From NCBI GenBank assembly GCA_003013855.2, contig PVNU02001707.1, forward strand, positions 1 through 64,000: 64,000 bases of DNA. The letters run 5' to 3'. Positions 59,488-64,000 of this stretch are shown here, piece by piece. Numbering within the stretch: the first letter of the stretch is position 1; the number at the start of each line of letters is the position of its first letter. Below the pieces are notes generated by a model, which saw only the letters and a program-made list of their open reading frames with translations, was not told the DNA's origin and searched no databases. A program made the translations under genes and the position numbers. This stretch comes from Liriodendron chinense (Eukaryota; Streptophyta; Magnoliopsida; Magnoliales; Magnoliaceae).

Positions 59488-60045
59488 CAGTGTTTTAAAT
59501 AGCGAATAGCGTGTAGCGTAGCCTTCACCTCTCTGAAGCGTGAGGCGTAAGCTACATAGCGTGTAGCGTAAGCTACACAACACTTAGATTTTTAATCAAG
59601 GTTGCACTTGGTTGCACCAAATTAGATGATTAATAATAAAATGTAACAAAATCTCATGATATTTGGTGCAACAAATGCAACCTAAAGTAATAGCAAGGGT
59701 AATGATTAAGTATAAAAGTGAACAAAGAGCAACAAAACCGATTTAAAACTATTTCTTATATTATTTTACTATAAGCGTCGAAAAGACTAACGAATTTTCA
59801 TTGAAATAGAATTATGCAACAAATCATTTTTAATGATTGATTTTAATGTTATTGTGAAAAATGACTTGTAATGTGAGCTATGTAGCGTGTAGCGTAGTCT
59901 ATGAAGCCTGTAGCGTATCCAAATTAATCATGTAGCGTAGGCTACACGCAACTTAAGCTATTTTCATGAGCTACGTAGCGTTTAGGCTAAGCTACGCTAC
60001 GTAGCGTAAGCTACACGCTACATAGCGTAGCTATTTAAAACATTG
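59488..60045. mobile_element. hAT-type MITE, TSD GATGGGCC
   Basis: 558 bp with ends CAGTGTTTTAAATAGC and the inverse of CAATGTTTTAAATAGC, flanked by a perfect 8-bp duplication GATGGGCC (59480-59487, 60046-60053). Both subterminal regions are packed with GTAGCGTA/TACGCTAC motifs. It is missing from copy A near 11130. Confidence 0.9.
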
Positions 60046-60251
60046 GATGGGCCATGCACCAAAAGTCTCTAAATTAGAAGTTTAATTTAATGTGATTCGT
60101 AATTTACACTGCCATCTATTTGCTGGCCACTTATTAGAATGTTAGAATTCTTCCAATGTGGGGGAGTTTTGATGCATGGGCCATCCATCCTAATTGGGAT
60201 CATTATACCAACGGTCTGTGTCACTCAACCCATAGGAAAATGTGATGGTAA

Positions 60252-60609
60252 GAGTCGTTTGGATGGTGGTAAATGGGGTAAGTAATAAATAATTTACTAG
60301 CAAATCATTTACTACTTGTATTTGAATGCGCTAATTACTAACAAAGCCCCCTTCTCATTTACTAGCAAAAAGTTGAGATTTCTAAATGAGGAGATGACAA
60401 CGGCTCTTTTTTTTTTTCTTTTTTTTCTTTTTTTTTTTTTTTAATGAAAGCCTATAAAGCAGATTTCATTTACCATTTACAGGCTATACAGACACTGTAA
60501 ATTACAACTTAAAGCCAAACATATAGGCTGTAAATCATTTACAGCCTTTAAGTGATTTACTAGTAAATCATTTACAACGTAAACCATTTGCCATCATCCA
60601 AACAACCCC
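60252..60609. mobile_element. PIF/Harbinger (Tourist-like) MITE, TSD TAA
   Basis: 358 bp, left end GAGTCGTTTGGATGGTGG, right end the inverse of GGGGTTGTTTGGATGATGG, flanked by TAA (60249-60251, 60610-60612). The interior is AT-rich, with TTTACTAGTAAATCATTTAC-like inverted motifs and a T-rich run. It is absent from copy A. Confidence 0.85.
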
Positions 60610-62203
60610 TAATAAACATGCTTTAAGAGCATCATATGGAGAACACCTAACACACAACTAGTTGTAGATGATGAAAATCTGTGCAACTATATGCATGTGG
60701 AGCCCACTGTGGTGTGTCTATGGCATCAAAACCATCCAGCAAGGTTGCCTCACAATGAAAATGATACGCCCAAAAAATAGGTCCATCCAACCGTCAGGTG
60801 TTCCCTCACATGAATTTGGAATTTTTGGGTGGCTGGCCATTGTTTTCTGAAGTGTGACCCTCATGATGATTGTTTTGGCCTGATTTTTGGGGAGTCCTAT
60901 CTTCATGTTCATGGTTGGGTGACCCTGCTGGAAGGGTCGGGGGGACACACCCACACCCCAACCATGATGTGCCCCACATGCTGCTAGTTGAATGATTTTC
61001 TAAACTGGAACTAATGTTGTGCGAGACATTCTATGTTATAAAACCTTCTTTAGCATTCCATCTCTCATAATAGTCTGTAAAAATCAAATCATATCTTCTT
61101 TCTCCTTTTTATGATTTTCGGCCATCTATGGCTAATCAAGCATCAAAGAATATTGATTGATCTTCAGTATTCATGTTGACTGATGAAAAAATCAATTGGA
61201 AAAGGTAGTTTTTAAGAATCAGTAGGAAATGTACAGAAACCCGTACACATGGTGCCCACCATACAGTGGCCTGGATCTGATGGGCCCCACCATGGATAGG
61301 CAATGCTGAAAAACACAGATCCATTGGTCCAGAAATGGATGGTTCAATCCAACATATGGCAAACAGTCACCATGCAACAGGGAAATGTCCACTGATTGAA
61401 GGTCTGATTGTTTGATGGAGGAGATTTTTATCCATCCCCATCAATGGTGTGTTCAACTAGATTAAATGATCTGAGTATCTGAAATGTGGCCTCACCTCTA
61501 AAAAATGCCAGCCCAACTAAAGTGCCATGAACCCATGCAAGGTTGTATGGTACCTCAAGAATCGTACTCTCTTTCATTATCCATTTCTGGTTTCAAACAA
61601 TCCTTCTTTTTGATAAAAATTGAAAGCTGGAGAAGATCCCTTTCATTCTTTGTTCTTTTATAGCTAGATGCAACATTAGCTAGCCCAGAGCTGAGAACAT
61701 TGGTTGGTTTTGCTCATTTTTCTTTTTTGTCTCTTCTTCTTTTCTTTCTCCTCTTCTCTTTTCTTTCTTCTTCTCCTTCTCCTCCTTGTTTTTTTTTTTT
61801 TTTTCAGAATGCTGAAGACAATGAATACCAACACAGAGTAGACCCATCACTCGAATTCGTGATTACTTCTAAAGACATTACAGGCACTTGTGCTACTGCA
61901 ACGCTGCTTGTTTTCAACAATGAGGTTGGCTTTTCCAAGAAGAACATTGAATCAATCTGCAGTATTGGCAGATCGACCAAGAAGGGGAAGCGTCAAGAAG
62001 GATATATTGGAGAGAAGGGTAAGCTTTTTTTCTTCTTTTTCTTCCCCGTCTGTTTTATGGTCACTTGCAAGAGAAGGGTAAGCTTAATTTCATTTCAATA
62101 TCCTGGATGTCCTACTGTCCGTGAGACAACCCAAATATGTGCTGTGTATCAGACCAGTGGGGTGACATGTTAAACTATAGTTTTGTTGGTTTGGGAGGAT
62201 TGG

Positions 62204-63123
62204 TGATGCGGACATCTAGCCTTCAAAGTCTATCGGCGAAGAAAGCGCCCACCACAAGCATCTTCCTTGTGGTTAGGCGATGATTGAGGAGCATTGAAGA
62301 CCCTACGCACGTGATTTAGCACATAGAAGACACATGTGTAGGATGGAAGAAGACCCGACTGAAGGAATAAAAGAATGCCTTTCTGAAGGTGGTCGGGCGC
62401 TCGGCCAAATTGGTCACCGGACGCCCGAAATTCTGCAATTTTGCAGTTTTTCTTGCTGGACAGTTTTTATCTCAGCCGGGCGCCCGGCCAAATTGGTCAC
62501 CGGGCGCCCGGCCAACGTACGAACTTTTTTTTTTACTAATATTTTAGGGATATTTTGGTACTTTTATGTTTTCTTCTTGCTTATTTAAGTGGGCTAAGCC
62601 CTAATAACGTAATTAGTTGATTATTAATGAAAAGACAAACCTCTTTGGTGGCTTCTCTCTTCTCTCTCTCTCATGGTGCTTCTTCTCTCTCCTTAATCTT
62701 CTTCTTCTAACTTCTTCTTGTGCCCCTTCAAATTCTTCAAGGTAATTATTTTCTTCTTTCTATTTTTCAGTTTTGTTAATCCTTCCTCAATCAAGCCTTG
62801 AGAATCGATCTAAACCCTAAACCCCCAAATTCTCAAATCCCTAATCCGAGAAACTTCCTGATTCTTCGGACTAGTGATCTTCATTGATCGATTGGGTATG
62901 ACCATGCGAGATCGAGAGGTCTCATCCCTCGCTGGATCCAACCTAAGTAATAATTGAATTCCATACTCCATGGTTGTGATGATGGCCCGCTCCATTGCAT
63001 GTTTCCTTTATGATTTTCTCAGTTATGATGATTAATGCTAGAAATTTAGATTATTAGTGCCTTTTATTTCCGCTGAATAATTGTGTTTATAAACATGCAT
63101 CATAATTAGGTCATCCTGCATCA
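62204..63123 (+). mobile_element. Solo LTR in intron 2 of copy B, TSD ATTGG
   Basis: 920 bp from TGATGCGGACATC to CATCCTGCATCA, with a perfect duplication ATTGG (62199-62203, 63124-63128). It has a palindromic block of GGGCGCCCGGCC-type motifs (62395-62515), a TATTTAAGTGGG box near 62583 and a CT-rich leader. It accounts for most of the intron's extra length compared with copy A. Confidence 0.9.
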
Positions 63124-64000
63124 ATTGGCTTTGGTGGATACTGTTACTTACAGTAATGGCATTAAAATATATTATCACTTTGGTAGAACTAGCAATATCA
63201 TAAAATGCTCTAGCAGGGTTACTCATCCTGCTGCTAAATCTCATTCTTCCACTTAATGCACATCCAAATTAGATGAATGAATACGTCAAGTTGATTAATG
63301 GAATAAACAGTCATGTTTAACCAGAGGTACTAAAACATTCCTTTCTATTTTCAGGAATTGGATTCAAGAGTGTGTTCCTTGTTTGTGCGCATCCTTACAT
63401 ATTTAGCAATGGCTATCAGATCAGGTTCAGTGAAGAGCCCAACCCCGATTGTGGTATTGGTTACATTGTCCCCGAATGGGTTGATGCAAAACCAGCAGTT
63501 TCAGATCTACGGAGCGTGTATGGTTCTTCTAAGACCCTCCCAACTACCACAATTGTTCTCCCTCTTAAGTCTGAGAAGGTGGAAGCTGTGAAGAAACAAC
63601 TCTCAGAAGTGCACCCCGAACTTCTGCAATTCTTATCCAAGATCAAAAAGCTATCGGTGCGTGAAAGCAACAGTGACCCCTGTGCTACAGAAACTTGCTC
63701 AGAAATTTCAATCTCCAGCAAGACTGATCATGTAACTTTCAATGATAAAAGAGCAAATTCGTGTATTGTCCATCTTTCAGTTCAAGAGGGAACTGACAAG
63801 AATAAGTGCTCATACTATATATGGAGACAGGCATTTCCGGTGAAGCCTAAGGCAAAGGTGGATTGTAGGAAGGAGATGGAGGAATGGGTGATTTCACTCG
63901 CTTTCCCGTTTGGAGAGAGACTGAAAAGAGGAACATCTTCTGCTGGTATCTATGCCTTTCTGCCAACAGCAATGGTCACCAACTTTCCGTTCATAATTCA

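Larger units (their letters stand above)
51890..64000 (+). pseudogene. NO VEIN-like copy B, start codon missing, runs off window
   Basis: Exons aligned to copy A are 51890-52042 (51 codons), 61808-62018 (same 211 bp) and 63355 to beyond the end. Splice sites are conserved. Exon 2 differs from copy A at about 11 of 211 bases, mostly synonymous. Exon 3 stays open to the window edge. The segment that encodes the first six residues in copy A is deleted. Upstream in frame a TGA comes before any ATG, and the next in-frame ATGs are four and one codons before the exon 1 donor. Either the locus is a recent pseudogene or it uses an upstream exon not seen here. Intron 1 is 9.8 kb and intron 2 is 1.3 kb (353 bp in copy A). 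Confidence 0.75.

Noticed and set aside
61700..61807. An in-frame ATG upstream of copy B exon 2 that could start a shortened protein
   Set aside because: The stretch is the pyrimidine-rich 3' end of intron 1 with a perfect acceptor. The aligned sequence in copy A is clearly intronic.
1..64000. Ribosomal RNA, tRNA, riboswitch, bacterial terminator or origin features
   Set aside because: Nothing resembling them was seen by reading. The tRNA-complementary stretches are retrotransposon primer sites. A tRNAscan run would settle the tRNA question.

Overview
This is nuclear DNA of a flowering plant. The evidence is a spliced NO VEIN-type histidine-kinase-like ATPase gene with GT-AG introns, plant Ty3/gypsy and Ty1/copia retrotransposons with initiator-Met-tRNA primer sites, hAT, PIF/Harbinger, CACTA and Mutator-like DNA elements, and a LINE tail. 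Host coding sequence is a small minority. Introns and spacers are packed with transposons and with one very abundant fold-back MITE family whose ends carry GGGCCCAC-type motifs. My recollection of that MITE style points weakly to a magnoliid or other early-branching angiosperm, but nothing in the sequence proves this.

Layout: 1-2231 holds an LTR fragment and MITEs. 2232-8128 is a complete but mutated CRM-like gypsy element (+). 9106-20552 is NO VEIN-like gene copy A (three exons, 1744 codons, intact). Its first intron carries a MITE, a solo LTR and a deleted copia element. 20553-29645 is intergenic, with a solo LTR and a run of MITEs. 29659-48709 is a 19,051-bp Mutator-like element (MULE). 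48710-51730 is MITE sequence broken by an AT palindrome with a CACTA-type end and by a LINE. 51890 to the window end is NO VEIN-like copy B, same orientation as copy A, about 95% identical in exon 2 by eye, with its start codon missing. Its introns hold a second, inverted copy of the gypsy element, two solo LTRs and two MITEs.

The two gene copies act as each other's empty-site control. Nearly every intronic insertion in one copy is absent from the aligned position in the other, so the insertions postdate the duplication.

The most interesting object is the giant MULE. It has 281-bp terminal inverted repeats differing at about three positions and a 9-bp target duplication (one base lost on the left). 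Inside are a broken MURA-type transposase gene (+), and a convergent nine-exon gene (-) joining a DUF1985 domain to a Ulp1-type cysteine protease whose catalytic residues look intact. There are also about 200 copies of a roughly 20-bp minisatellite in seven arrays. All four arrays in the left half point one way and all three in the right half the other, so orientation flips at the element's centre. A DUF1985 protein together with element-specific short tandem motifs recalls the VANC anti-silencing proteins of Arabidopsis VANDAL elements. I offer this as a testable hypothesis for a self-recognition system.
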